Part shown: positions 15,201-20,933 of the stretch, in pieces
Numbering within the stretch: the first letter of the stretch is position 1
Layout of the letters: each line of letters begins with the position of its first letter
Origin: Acidobacteriota bacterium
Lineage (GTDB): Bacteria; Acidobacteriota; Blastocatellia; UBA7656
Reading direction: 5' to 3'
Assembly: GCA_040754075.1 (NCBI GenBank)
Contig: JBFMDH010000049.1
Span: 1-35,320, forward strand
Length of the DNA stretch: 35,320 bases
The notes under the pieces: model-generated
What the model was told of the DNA's origin: nothing
What the model saw: the letters and a program-made list of their open reading frames with translations, nothing else
Database searches by the model: none
Position numbers and translations under genes: made by a program

Positions 15201-15484
15201 TGCAGGATGATAGCAACGGCAATGTGCTGCTGGTCAATTCAACAACCGGCGACTATCTGTTCACCAATTGTAACGGCGTGATCTTCAGCGGCATAGGCGC
15301 AATAATCAGCAGAGGCTGCACAGTCACGTTGCAACATTATGCTGCTGATCGAAGAGTGCTAGCCCAAATAGACACCTGCGCGAAGCGAGGCACGGCGTCA
15401 ATTCAATGGTTATCACAAGCAACAACCTTCAGTATTATAGACAGGAGTACGACCAATAACACCTGTGCTTGTCCAACTGAGTAA
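12209..15484 (+). CDS. Large secreted protein: FG-GAP repeats, CSLREX domain, parallel beta-helix
   Basis: A 1,091-residue product from ATG 12209 behind AGAGGAGA. A signal peptide occupies about 1-32. Residues 85-460 hold FG-GAP/VCBS-like blades with Ca-binding loops such as D-F-N-E-D-G-V-P-D-L and D-F-D-A-D-G-H-W-D-I. At about 470-505 F-T-V-N-K-T-D-D and V-C-D-S-G-D-C-T-L-R-E-A-I-N-T-A form a CSLREX domain, a marker of surface-exposed proteins. Residues 510-890 are right-handed parallel beta-helix rungs repeating I-Q-G-N-Y-I-G-T-(N/D)-A-A-G and N-V-I-S-G-N. The cysteine-rich C-terminus (about 1005-1091) may be a cap or surface domain. It probably binds glycans or surfaces outside the cell. 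It is far larger than usual cassette cargo. Confidence 0.85.
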   Translation: MRKYFFTLVLLSGISCLPLCINIWLDKTVFSQQDIANTTTPGRITVHATNHGNPTINLYDGVELSADYSQATNLQQLLKQGTSQPCALNSADFNEDGVPDLIVGYAQSKGGILSLYPGNIDSIYPNSSEAQQRKATGQFDNAAFLPSARLFELDQVPDFLAAGDFDADGHWDIVAAMRGSRSLFFLPGDGKGSFGAARRIKLPAAATALLSGEINRPDGLADIVIGVTSDTDSKVMVYESPEGAMNAKPEIFSFDSEITGLALGQFDEQYEMDLAIAAGSELAVVHGRDRRLSLDANQQAEVAHATIDRHSFAFKIKSIAAGDFIGNQKAEIAMLSSDGTGFLFDITQAQNNQGNVSRKRKAELTAIQAIGKWKGAIGLLCAHISSGSADDLLVLDRASRQLHILTSGNSGATALSLSSSLRADTLLDVEGEPVAALPMRLNGDALSDLVILQTGSIAPAIVKTAAAMTFTVNKTDDHDDGVCDSGDCTLREAINTANLNPGADVIAFAINSGVQTITLSTDLPIITDPVTIDGTTQPGFVGSPIIEINGTNARNRAGFSITGGNSVMRGFVLNRFNTAAIGLGTSGYNRIEGNYIGTDINGTTRMFNGIGVSIFRVSNNVVGGTTSVTRNVISGNAGNGIEIFNDGADANLIQGNYIGTNAAGATGLSNTGEAGVLIGGNRNNQVGGTAPGAGNVISGNGRYGIELGGFGGHLVQGNLIGTNAAGTSAIPNSEAGIHILNAPNLTIGGTIIGARNIISGNISCGIKITETGSRGNLIQGNYIGTAIDGITPLPNCTFTAGNSIGGIFISRGSDNTVGGVVSGAGNIIAFNGVVGVIVINDPGFVNNTGNTIRKNSIFSNNGPGIDLTPFGVTTNDACDVDTGANNLQNFPVLTSATSNGITTTIQGTLNSTASTTFTLEFFANDNCDSSGFGEGQTFIGSATVTTDGDCNASFNVTLPAAVHAGQVITATAIDPAGNTSEFSQCAPVSQGSSFTLCLQDDSNGNVLLVNSTTGDYLFTNCNGVIFSGIGAIISRGCTVTLQHYAADRRVLAQIDTCAKRGTASIQWLSQATTFSIIDRSTTNNTCACPTE

Positions 15485-15495
15485 AGTTTGAAACG

Positions 15496-15560
15496 GTCTA
15501 ACAAAATGCTTAACTGGAACGCGGAACCACCGATTCTTAAACTGAATCGAGACGTTTGGC
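15496..15560 (+). other. Possible eroded attC (65 bp)
   Basis: GTCTAAC (15496-15502) and GTTTGGC (15554-15560) are spaced like short attC boxes, but the inner arms pair poorly. It directly follows the beta-helix gene, where an attC is expected. Confidence 0.4.
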
Positions 15561-15779
15561 AGTGTAAAACGCCTTGACTTGAAAACCGCTACGAGAGCCA
15601 GTTTCACAGCGGAACTCGAAACGGATCGCCAGCGTGAGACTTCGCGTCACTGGATCAATGAATCACCCGCGTGTGCAGGCGCTGTTGCTCGAAATGAATC
15701 AACCGAGCAAGCCTCGAAGAGGTTCGCCGGCGGAAGGCTGATGCTGGAAAGCTCAGTAAGTATGTGGCTCAAGCCAGAC
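15561..15779 (+). other. Second cassette-like segment without a convincing gene
   Basis: A 219-bp stretch between the eroded site and the attC at 15780. One frame (from ATG 15579) stays open but has no ribosome site and runs into the attC. The segment shares AGAGCCAGTTTCA (15593-15605) and spaced words (CGAAA, CAGCG, CGAAAT, CGAGCA) with the segment at 6627-6818. In one frame both copies give R-A-S-F and then H-W at similar spacing, so a decayed coding family is as possible as an RNA. Confidence 0.45.
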
Positions 15780-15869
15780 GCCTAACTCTTGTTGCAGCGT
15801 AGCCGCTGACTCGCATTTCGTATGGTTGGCACACTTCCCGGCGGCGGCATGGTGAATGCGGCGTTAGTC
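15780..15869 (+). other. attC site (90 bp)
   Basis: R'' GCCTAAC (15780-15786), R' GTTAGTC (15863-15869). Arms TTGTTGCAGCGTAGCCGC and GCGGCGGCATGGTGAATGCG. Confidence 0.88.
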
Positions 15870-15889
15870 CCATAACAGAGAGGTATGTG

Positions 15890-16321
15890 ATGCAAAAAGC
15901 ACTTCGAGTCTTGATCGTGATCGCAATAGTTTTATCTTTAGTTCAAGTCTTTGATCTTGTAGTGGAACTTCTACGGGCAAAAGATCCCGAGGCGCAATCT
16001 TATTCAGCGGGGTTGGCCAACCGTGCGCTAACCGGATGGCTTGTCTATTGGCCTAGTGGACTCATCCTTTTCCTGATTGGTCTATTCTCTCGCAGAAAAT
16101 TTCTCTTGCTTGGCAATTCCCTTGCTATAGGTGGTGCCTACCTGATGATGCTGGGCAATAATGGCGGACTATGGTCTGTAGGTCACGAGGTTTGGCGATT
16201 GCAGACTTCTGCACTTACTCTTATCATTTTGGTGGTGACAGCAATCCGCATGGAAGAGCACCAGACAGAATCCCCATTAATGGAGAGCAGAATAACGCCG
16301 GCTCTAGAGGAGGAATCTTAA
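15890..16321 (+). CDS. Four-helix membrane protein, unknown
   Basis: A 143-residue product from ATG 15890; AGAGAGGT (15877-15884) is the ribosome site. Hydrophobic segments at about 5-25, 47-65, 72-90 and 105-120 suggest four TM helices, with a charged C-terminal tail of about 20 residues. No motif or family recognised; the leading helix could be a signal anchor. It is a normal single-gene cassette. Confidence 0.6.
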   Translation: MQKALRVLIVIAIVLSLVQVFDLVVELLRAKDPEAQSYSAGLANRALTGWLVYWPSGLILFLIGLFSRRKFLLLGNSLAIGGAYLMMLGNNGGLWSVGHEVWRLQTSALTLIILVVTAIRMEEHQTESPLMESRITPALEEES

Positions 16322-16351
16322 AGCAGAAGTTTATGATCAAAATCAGAGCGG

Positions 16352-16443
16352 GCATAACAACGACCTGCGCGGGAGCCGCCGCCGCGCAATGCTTATGGTT
16401 ACTCGTTGTGCCTTCGGCGCCCCGGTGATGTCGAGCGTTGGCG
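16352..16443 (+). other. attC site (92 bp), R' diverged
   Basis: R'' GCATAAC (16352-16358), right box GTTGGCG (16437-16443). Arms CTGCGCGGGAGCCGCCGCCGC and GGCGCCCCGGTGATGTCGAG. Confidence 0.7.
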
Positions 16444-16474
16444 CTTGCGCGTGACCGTGACAGATTGAGGTATT

Positions 16475-16633
16475 ATGACAAAATCAAGAATCGGACTCCT
16501 GTGGTTTGTTGCGGCGATCTTGTTCTTCGTGGCTGCGATGATCAGTGCCGAGAACCGCGCCGTGTATATAGCTCTGGGGGTGGTTTTCCTCACTCTCGGA
16601 ATCAGCTTCAATAGGAAGAAAAGGGAGAAGTGA
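16475..16633 (+). CDS. 52-residue two-TM protein
   Basis: ATG 16475 follows TTGAGG (16465-16470). The product M-T-K-S-R-I-G-L-L-W-F-V-A-A-I-L-F-F has a TM helix at about 6-22, a short loop with E-N-R, a second helix at about 28-45 and a basic tail R-K-K-R-E-K. Small two-helix proteins like this are common cassette cargo; role unknown. It lies between two attC sites, which supports it as a real gene despite its size. Confidence 0.65.
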   Translation: MTKSRIGLLWFVAAILFFVAAMISAENRAVYIALGVVFLTLGISFNRKKREK

Positions 16634-16660
16634 AGAATGCTTTGTGAAAATCTCAACAGC

Positions 16661-16870
16661 GCCTAACCATTCATTTGACCAGAGCGCGACCCCAGCTTTC
16701 TCATACATTCGAGACTTTGCGCGCTCGCTGAACACCAATGCCATTAAGTTAAGACTGGGAGCGCGGACGTCCACGTCCGCATTCTCCCACCAGTGGACGT
16801 GGACGTCCGCGCTCCCGGTAAGTAATTCTCCTTAACTTAATGGCATTGCCGCTGAACACCAGCGTTAGCT
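16661..16870 (+). other. attC site interrupted by a MITE
   Basis: R'' GCCTAAC (16661-16667) and R' GTTAGCT (16864-16870) are 210 bp apart because a 113-bp element (16737-16849) sits in the right arm. Removing it and one copy of the repeat CGCTGAACACC leaves an 86-bp attC of the GGAC-GAGCGCG subtype. Confidence 0.85.
16737..16849. mobile_element. MITE-like element inside an attC
   Basis: Terminal repeats AATGCCATTAAGTTAAG (16737-16753) and CTTAACTTAATGGCATT (16831-16847) are perfect 17-bp inverted copies. The flanks CGCTGAACACC (16726-16736 and 16850-16860) are an exact 11-bp direct repeat, as from target duplication. The interior is itself a large palindrome, GGGAGCGCGGACGTCCAC against GTGGACGTCCGCGCTCCC. 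There is no coding capacity. Confidence 0.85.
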
Positions 16871-16923
16871 CGCTGCGGCGTCAGCCACAATGAAAGATAA
16901 TGCTGAATTGATAGGAGATCGAC

Positions 16924-17370
16924 ATGAATAAGAATCTTTGGATATTCCTTCTGCTCATTATTGCAACAACGATAGCGTCGTTGAGTCTAGGCGGATTCCT
17001 ACAATGCCAATCAGCCCAGGCGCAGTAAACTCCAGTTGGAAACAATGCTAACCGACTGAAATGGGAATACTGTGCCATCGTTGATTCTGTGGGTATGGAC
17101 GATGCCAACAAAAAGCCGGCTGTCGGATTTGTCAAAATTGGTTACTTTGAAGAGACCGGCTATCGCGAAGAGACGATCAAGGCACAGGGCGAAATCACAG
17201 GAGTTCAGCCGAACGAGGTCTATGAAAAAGCCTGACAGAAGGCGCTGGCGGTTGCGATTGCCCGACTGGGAGTCCAGGGATGGGAAATGGTGGGAGAATC
17301 GCCCGTCGGGAAACGCTTTGCCTCTGACGATAGAGAACGGCAAGGGTTATATTTTAAGCGCCCGAAGTAA
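16924..17370 (+). pseudogene. Secreted DUF4177-like protein gene with two in-frame stops
   Basis: ATG 16924 follows AGGAGATCG (16914-16922). The frame covers 149 codons to TAA 17368-17370 with TAA at 17026-17028 (codon 35, just after the signal peptide) and TGA at 17233-17235 (codon 104). The conceptual product has a signal peptide (L-W-I-F-L-L-L-I-I-A-T-T-I-A), then L-K-W-E-Y-C-A-I-V, a central charged part, and L-G-V-Q-G-W-E-M-V ending L-Y-F-K-R-P-K. This is the same WEY...GWEMV plan as the gene at 7017. CAA to TAA and CGA to TGA would explain both stops. No frameshift is seen, so decay is recent. Confidence 0.75.
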
Positions 17371-17391
17371 AGAGTTCTTACTAGAGACGCG

Positions 17392-17481
17392 ATCTAACCC
17401 GTCGTTGGACCGGGGCGCGCGAACAACGATTCGCCTGGATTCCAGTATTCGTCAGACACCCGGTCAACTCCATCGTTATGC
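17392..17481 (+). other. attC site (90 bp)
   Basis: R'' ATCTAAC (17392-17398), R' GTTATGC (17475-17481). Arms CGTTGGACCGGGGCGCGCGAA and CCCGGTCAACTCCATC. Confidence 0.8.
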
Positions 17482-17524
17482 CGCAAGAGTGTGACGGGTT
17501 TCAGCATTTATGGGGGAATGATAG

Positions 17525-18034
17525 ATGACACGAACTCCAATAATAAAACTTCTTCCAGTTTCAATCGTCGGCTTGCTTATTTGTTACGCCGTACCAGGAA
17601 ATGCCCAGAGCCGCATTAGCCGCGAGGATGAAGAAGCCATTAAGAAAGTCATCGCGGGCACAACCGAAGCCTTCAATAAGCACGATGCTAAAGCCTTCGT
17701 GCAGTTTTATACCCCGGATGCCGAATTGGTCACTGTACGAGGGGAGCGGATGAAAGGCGCAGCCGAAATCGAAAAAGGTCTGTCAGCCCTCTTCGCAACC
17801 AGAGCGACAGCCGCAACGCTCAAGCCGCTGGATGTCTCTATAAGATTCATCAAGCCGGATGTGGCTGTTGCCCAGGTGACCAACGAAATGAGCGGGGTGA
17901 TAAATGCTGAAGGGGAGAAAATGCCGCCGCACAAGGAGTTGAGCATTCGAGTGTTGGTGAAGCAGAGCAGAACATGGCGCATCACCGCCTTTCATAACAC
18001 TATAATAAGCTCGTCTCAATCTCCTGCGCGTTAG
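17525..18034 (+). CDS. Secreted SnoaL/DUF4440-like (NTF2-fold) protein
   Basis: A 169-residue protein with a signal peptide (to about 28, G-N-A-Q). The mature part begins E-E-A-I-K-K-V-I-A-G-T-T-E-A-F-N-K-H-D-A-K-A-F-V-Q-F-Y-T-P-D-A-E-L-V, the helix-turn start of the SgcJ/EcaC type NTF2-like family. It ends with L-S-I-R-V-L-V-K-Q-S-R-T-W-R-I-T-A-F-H-N-T, its closing strands. Such proteins bind small ligands in a cone-shaped pocket; many act as isomerases or hydrolases and many have unknown roles. The stop lies in CGCGTTAGGG, which resembles an attC right box, but no left arm is present. Confidence 0.8.
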   Translation: MTRTPIIKLLPVSIVGLLICYAVPGNAQSRISREDEEAIKKVIAGTTEAFNKHDAKAFVQFYTPDAELVTVRGERMKGAAEIEKGLSALFATRATAATLKPLDVSIRFIKPDVAVAQVTNEMSGVINAEGEKMPPHKELSIRVLVKQSRTWRITAFHNTIISSSQSPAR

Positions 18035-18045
18035 GGGCAAAATCA

Positions 18046-18282
18046 GTGGAGGCATGGTTGCGATTATCGGCTTTAATTCTAATACTGGTCTGCTGTGGCT
18101 TTACTCAGAAGGAGCGCGACTGTAAGTGTATTCCGGCTAAATCAAACGAAACCACATATTGGGGTGGCAATGAGCGAATCGCTTACAAGGAAGAGGCTAT
18201 CTTAAAATCCCTTAATGGAATACAACCCATATTCTTGTCACCATTAATCCGAGGAACCGAAAAAGCGCACGAAAGCAGATAG
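18046..18282 (+). CDS. Possible small exported protein
   Basis: A 78-codon frame from GTG 18046 with a hydrophobic N-terminus, L-S-A-L-I-L-I-L-V-C-C-G-F, that could be a lipoprotein signal, then a cysteine-containing charged tail. It starts 11 bp after the preceding stop and might be coupled to it. No ribosome site or family is recognisable, so it may not be a real gene. Confidence 0.35.
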   Translation: MEAWLRLSALILILVCCGFTQKERDCKCIPAKSNETTYWGGNERIAYKEEAILKSLNGIQPIFLSPLIRGTEKAHESR

Positions 18283-18464
18283 AGATTAGAATGAGTCTGG
18301 GGACTTAACCAAAATTTGATAAGCGCCATGTTTTCCGAGAGGCGGCTAGTACATTGGAAACTAAGTTAGTTGATATTCCGTTAGCGTTCAGAGTTACGCA
18401 TTATTCAGTGAGTATTTGACCAATGCTCTGTTTTTTGAGCCAAGCAACTGAGAGTCAAAGGGGA
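18283..18464. other. Gap before an eroded attC
   Basis: Noncoding stretch between the small frame and the eroded attC. I see scattered attC-like words (CGTTAGCG near 18383) but no complete site, gene or terminator. Confidence 0.3.
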
Positions 18465-18566
18465 GCCTAATTACACATTGCAGCGGAACGCAAGATGTGG
18501 GGTTTAAATAATTGGCTCTGGCAACCATACTTCGTATCAACGCGCCGGCGGATATTCGGCATTAGC
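18465..18566 (+). other. Diverged attC (102 bp)
   Basis: Left GCCTAAT (18465-18471) with ACATTGCAGCGGAACGC; right CAACGCGCCGGCGGATATTCGG and box CATTAGC (18560-18566). Both simple boxes carry changes, so its activity is doubtful. Confidence 0.55.
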
Positions 18567-18594
18567 ACTCATCAAAGATTAGGAGAATACAGGC

Positions 18595-19326
18595 ATGAAC
18601 AAAAGCATTCTTGGCACTACCGATGGTCTTGGGAATAAGCGGTTCTACCATGGCACACGGGCGGAGTTGAAGCCAGGAGACCTGATTGATTCCGGCAATC
18701 CTCCGGACGCTGGTGAGCGGGACAGGATGGCAAGCTATGTCTGCCTGACTCCCATTCTGGACGAAGCCATTTGGGAGGCGGAACTCGCTGTCGGCGAAGG
18801 CTCTGGCCGAGTCTACATCGTGGAGCCTATCGGCCAGATTGGAGAGGTTGCAGACCTGACAGACCGGCAGTCTCCGGGGCATCCAGCGATGTCTTTTTAT
18901 TCCCGCGAGCCGTTGCGGGTCATGGGCGAGGTCACGGAGTGGTCTCTTTACCACGGCACGCGGGCTGACCTGAAGCCGGGCGACCTGATTGAGCCTGGCT
19001 ATAGCTCTAACTATGGCAAAAGGACAAAGGCATCCTACGTCTATCTGACCCGCACTTTGGATGCAGCCATCTGGGGAGCGGAGCTAGCCGTCGGTGAAGG
19101 TCATGGGAGAATTTACATCGTGGAGCCGACCGGACCCATTGAAGATGACCCCGATCTGACGGATAAAAGGTTTCGCGGTAATCCGACAAAGGCATTCCGC
19201 TCCAGTGAGCCTCTACGGGTTACGGGCGAGATCAAGGATTGGCAGGGACACTCCCCTGAAACGCTCAAAGCCATGAAGGACCACCTCGAACACCTTGAGC
19301 GACTCGGTATTGAAGCTAATCAATGA
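18595..19326 (+). CDS. arr: Tandem-domain rifampin ADP-ribosyltransferase (Arr-like)
   Basis: A 243-residue protein made of two Arr domains; known Arr enzymes have one domain of about 140 residues. The C-terminal domain (about 117-243) has Y-H-G-T-R-A-D-L-K-P-G-D-L-I, S-Y-V-Y-L-T, A-A-I-W-G-A-E-L-A-V-G-E-G-H-G-R-I-Y-I-V-E-P and I-E-D-D-P-D-L-T-D, keeping the His120-Tyr150-Asp185 set that ADP-ribosylates rifamycins using NAD. The N-terminal domain (about 16-116) keeps His19 but has Cys50 and Val85 where Tyr and Asp are expected, so it is probably inactive. AGGAGAAT precedes ATG 18595. Arr genes are known cassettes of mobile integrons; this one sits in an array of the type they may come from. 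Confidence 0.9.
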   Translation: MNKSILGTTDGLGNKRFYHGTRAELKPGDLIDSGNPPDAGERDRMASYVCLTPILDEAIWEAELAVGEGSGRVYIVEPIGQIGEVADLTDRQSPGHPAMSFYSREPLRVMGEVTEWSLYHGTRADLKPGDLIEPGYSSNYGKRTKASYVYLTRTLDAAIWGAELAVGEGHGRIYIVEPTGPIEDDPDLTDKRFRGNPTKAFRSSEPLRVTGEIKDWQGHSPETLKAMKDHLEHLERLGIEANQ

Positions 19327-19586
19327 GTGAACGAATGCCACGACTAACGAACCCGCGGATGAATTAGCCGGACGCAGGTGATTGATTTAGGTGACAGCAC
19401 CAGGTCAGGAAATCTTAAACTGCTGGACAGGGTGTGGGAACGAGTATTTTTCAATATCGGCGTCAACGGTAATCCTGCCTTTAAGCTGCGTCGAAATGAT
19501 AGGACGCTCAACCAGCGGGACAGCAGACGGTGAACGCGAAAGCGGCTCCCGGAGCCAGTTACACGCCGTTTGCCAGAGCAACGATA
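19327..19586. other. Gap of about 260 bp after arr
   Basis: No attC with paired arms is seen where one would be expected after the arr cassette; only loose words such as ACTAAC (19343) and GAATTAGCC (19360) occur. A GTG-started extension of the next gene (from 19530) lacks a ribosome site and is not favoured. Confidence 0.35.
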
Positions 19587-19955
19587 ATGAATCAAGACCT
19601 CACGCCAACAAAAGAGCTTGTAGAAGAGAAAGTTCATGAGATGTTCTCACGGCACAAGCGGGCACCCGCGTTTAGCATCAGGGGTTTCAATCAGAGAGAC
19701 CCTGATACGCTAGGTCAAGCGCGGGTTCAACTCGCTGTATTGAAATTGCGTGAAGGCGATCTCGATAGTTTGAGTGAGTATGCAAGAATCGCAAGAATTG
19801 ACTATCGAGAGGTGTTGGCATGGGCAGAATATCCAAATGCAATGAAGCATCCGAATTTGATAGAACTCGACGAAGAGAGCCGACGAAGAGTACAGAGCGA
19901 AGATCGTCAACAATATCTCGATTGGCTGTTCAGTACACCAGAGACCAACGAATGA
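19587..19955 (+). CDS. Helical cassette protein, unknown
   Basis: A 122-residue acidic and helical product from ATG 19587: an N-terminal helix with P-T-K-E-L-V-E-E-K-V-H-E-M-F, then D-T-L-G-Q-A-R-V-Q-L-A-V-L-K-L-R-E-G-D, L-S-E-Y-A-R-I-A-R-I-D-Y-R-E-V-L-A-W-A-E-Y-P. The middle helices look like a small helical repeat or a DNA-binding helix-turn-helix variant, but I cannot assign it. The ribosome site is weak. The stop TGA ends one base before the next attC. Confidence 0.6.
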   Translation: MNQDLTPTKELVEEKVHEMFSRHKRAPAFSIRGFNQRDPDTLGQARVQLAVLKLREGDLDSLSEYARIARIDYREVLAWAEYPNAMKHPNLIELDEESRRRVQSEDRQQYLDWLFSTPETNE

Positions 19956-20029
19956 GCCTAACACGACGTTCGACCGCAGCCGCCGTATCACTCGCCTCCC
20001 TTCCTCGCCGCTGAACGCAGGCGTTGGGC
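19956..20029 (+). other. attC site (74 bp)
   Basis: R'' GCCTAAC (19956-19962), R' GTTGGGC (20023-20029). The left arm ACGTTCGACCGCAGCCGCC is of the common subtype; the right arm GCCGCTGAACGCAGGC is of a different subtype, so the site looks like a hybrid. Confidence 0.8.
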
Positions 20030-20055
20030 GGCTAACAGGCTACAGGAGGTAATAT

Positions 20056-20160
20056 ATGAAAATCGTGATGCCCAACGTTGGGCGCTTGCGGCAGGCAGGG
20101 ACCAACGAAAATACTAATCAACATTTTTTAACTTGGCAGAGTAGTCTTATATGGATGTAG
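20056..20160 (+). pseudogene. Possible truncated cassette gene start
   Basis: A strong ribosome site AGGAGGT (20044-20050) precedes ATG 20056 and a 34-codon frame. After five codons the frame runs into GCCCAACGTTGGGC (20070-20083), a fused pair of attC-like boxes. The remaining codons look arbitrary. This could be a gene whose body was lost by recombination at that point, or a real micropeptide. Confidence 0.3.
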
Positions 20161-20208
20161 TTACAGGTAGTAAATCATTCGGTTTTATAGGTAGTACGGA
20201 GGTGCCCC

Positions 20209-20820
20209 ATGTTGAGATATAAGCGTGTGCTCGTCCTGCTAATGGTCTACATCATCCCGATTCCGCGAGCCGAAGGACAATCCTCAAAAACTGACGCAAA
20301 GCCCTTCATTACTTTCGGAATCTTCATCGGAAGAATAGAGGAAGGGGCGCGAATATTTACCCCGGTTAGATTGCTCCCTTTCGAGCACCCGGAATCGCAG
20401 AACCATCAGTTCCCTAACGCCCTGCAATTACACGAACGGGAATACGAGTGTCTCATATTCGTAGGAGAGAAAGTCGGGCTAAAACTTGGCACCACACTAC
20501 AGCGCTACCCGCAACAGCCAACGCCAAAATGGAGCTATTCGGAATTTGAGATGCCCCCTTTGCAGGAGGTGAAAAGCGCAAGAATCAAAAGATTGAAAGC
20601 TTCGAGAAGTCCGATTCCCGGTTTGCGGGCGGTTGTCTATAGGGACAGATTTGCGATCTGCTTCATCGTTGACACGCGGCATTTAACGCTCAGGCAGCGG
20701 AACATGGGAAGGGCAACGAGCATGGGCTTGGATATGAGCCGGAGCCGATTTCTGGAAGGGCTGGCGAGGGCAAATGCCCACATACCAGAAAAAGGAACAT
20801 GGATACTTATCTTTGATTAA
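20209..20820 (+). CDS. Secreted protein of unknown function
   Basis: A 203-residue product with a short signal peptide (V-L-V-L-L-M-V-Y-I-I-P-I-P, cleavage near A-E-G-Q at 24). CGGAGG (20197-20202) precedes ATG 20209. The mature part is basic and beta-rich in places (F-I-T-F-G-I-F-I-G-R, Y-E-C-L-I-F-V-G-E-K-V-G-L). No domain recognised. Three of the surrounding cassettes also encode exported proteins of unknown role, a bias typical of this array. Confidence 0.6.
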   Translation: MLRYKRVLVLLMVYIIPIPRAEGQSSKTDAKPFITFGIFIGRIEEGARIFTPVRLLPFEHPESQNHQFPNALQLHEREYECLIFVGEKVGLKLGTTLQRYPQQPTPKWSYSEFEMPPLQEVKSARIKRLKASRSPIPGLRAVVYRDRFAICFIVDTRHLTLRQRNMGRATSMGLDMSRSRFLEGLARANAHIPEKGTWILIFD

Positions 20821-20846
20821 GGCGAGGCGCGGGTTGAAAGCGTCGC

Positions 20847-20926
20847 GCCTGACAAGCAGGCGGAACGGAGCACGGCAGCGAAGTTCTTAACGGTGAGCCG
20901 TCGCCCGCTCACCCGGAGTGTTAGGC
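20847..20926 (+). other. attC site (80 bp)
   Basis: R'' GCCTGAC (20847-20853), R' GTTAGGC (20920-20926), one mismatch. Arms GGCGGAACGGAGCACGGC and GCCGTCGCCCGCTCACCCGG. Confidence 0.72.
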
Positions 20927-20933
20927 GCTCGGA

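Noticed and set aside
18028..18036. CGTTAGGGG as an attC right box
   Set aside because: It is the end of the SnoaL-like gene; no left box or paired arm precedes it.
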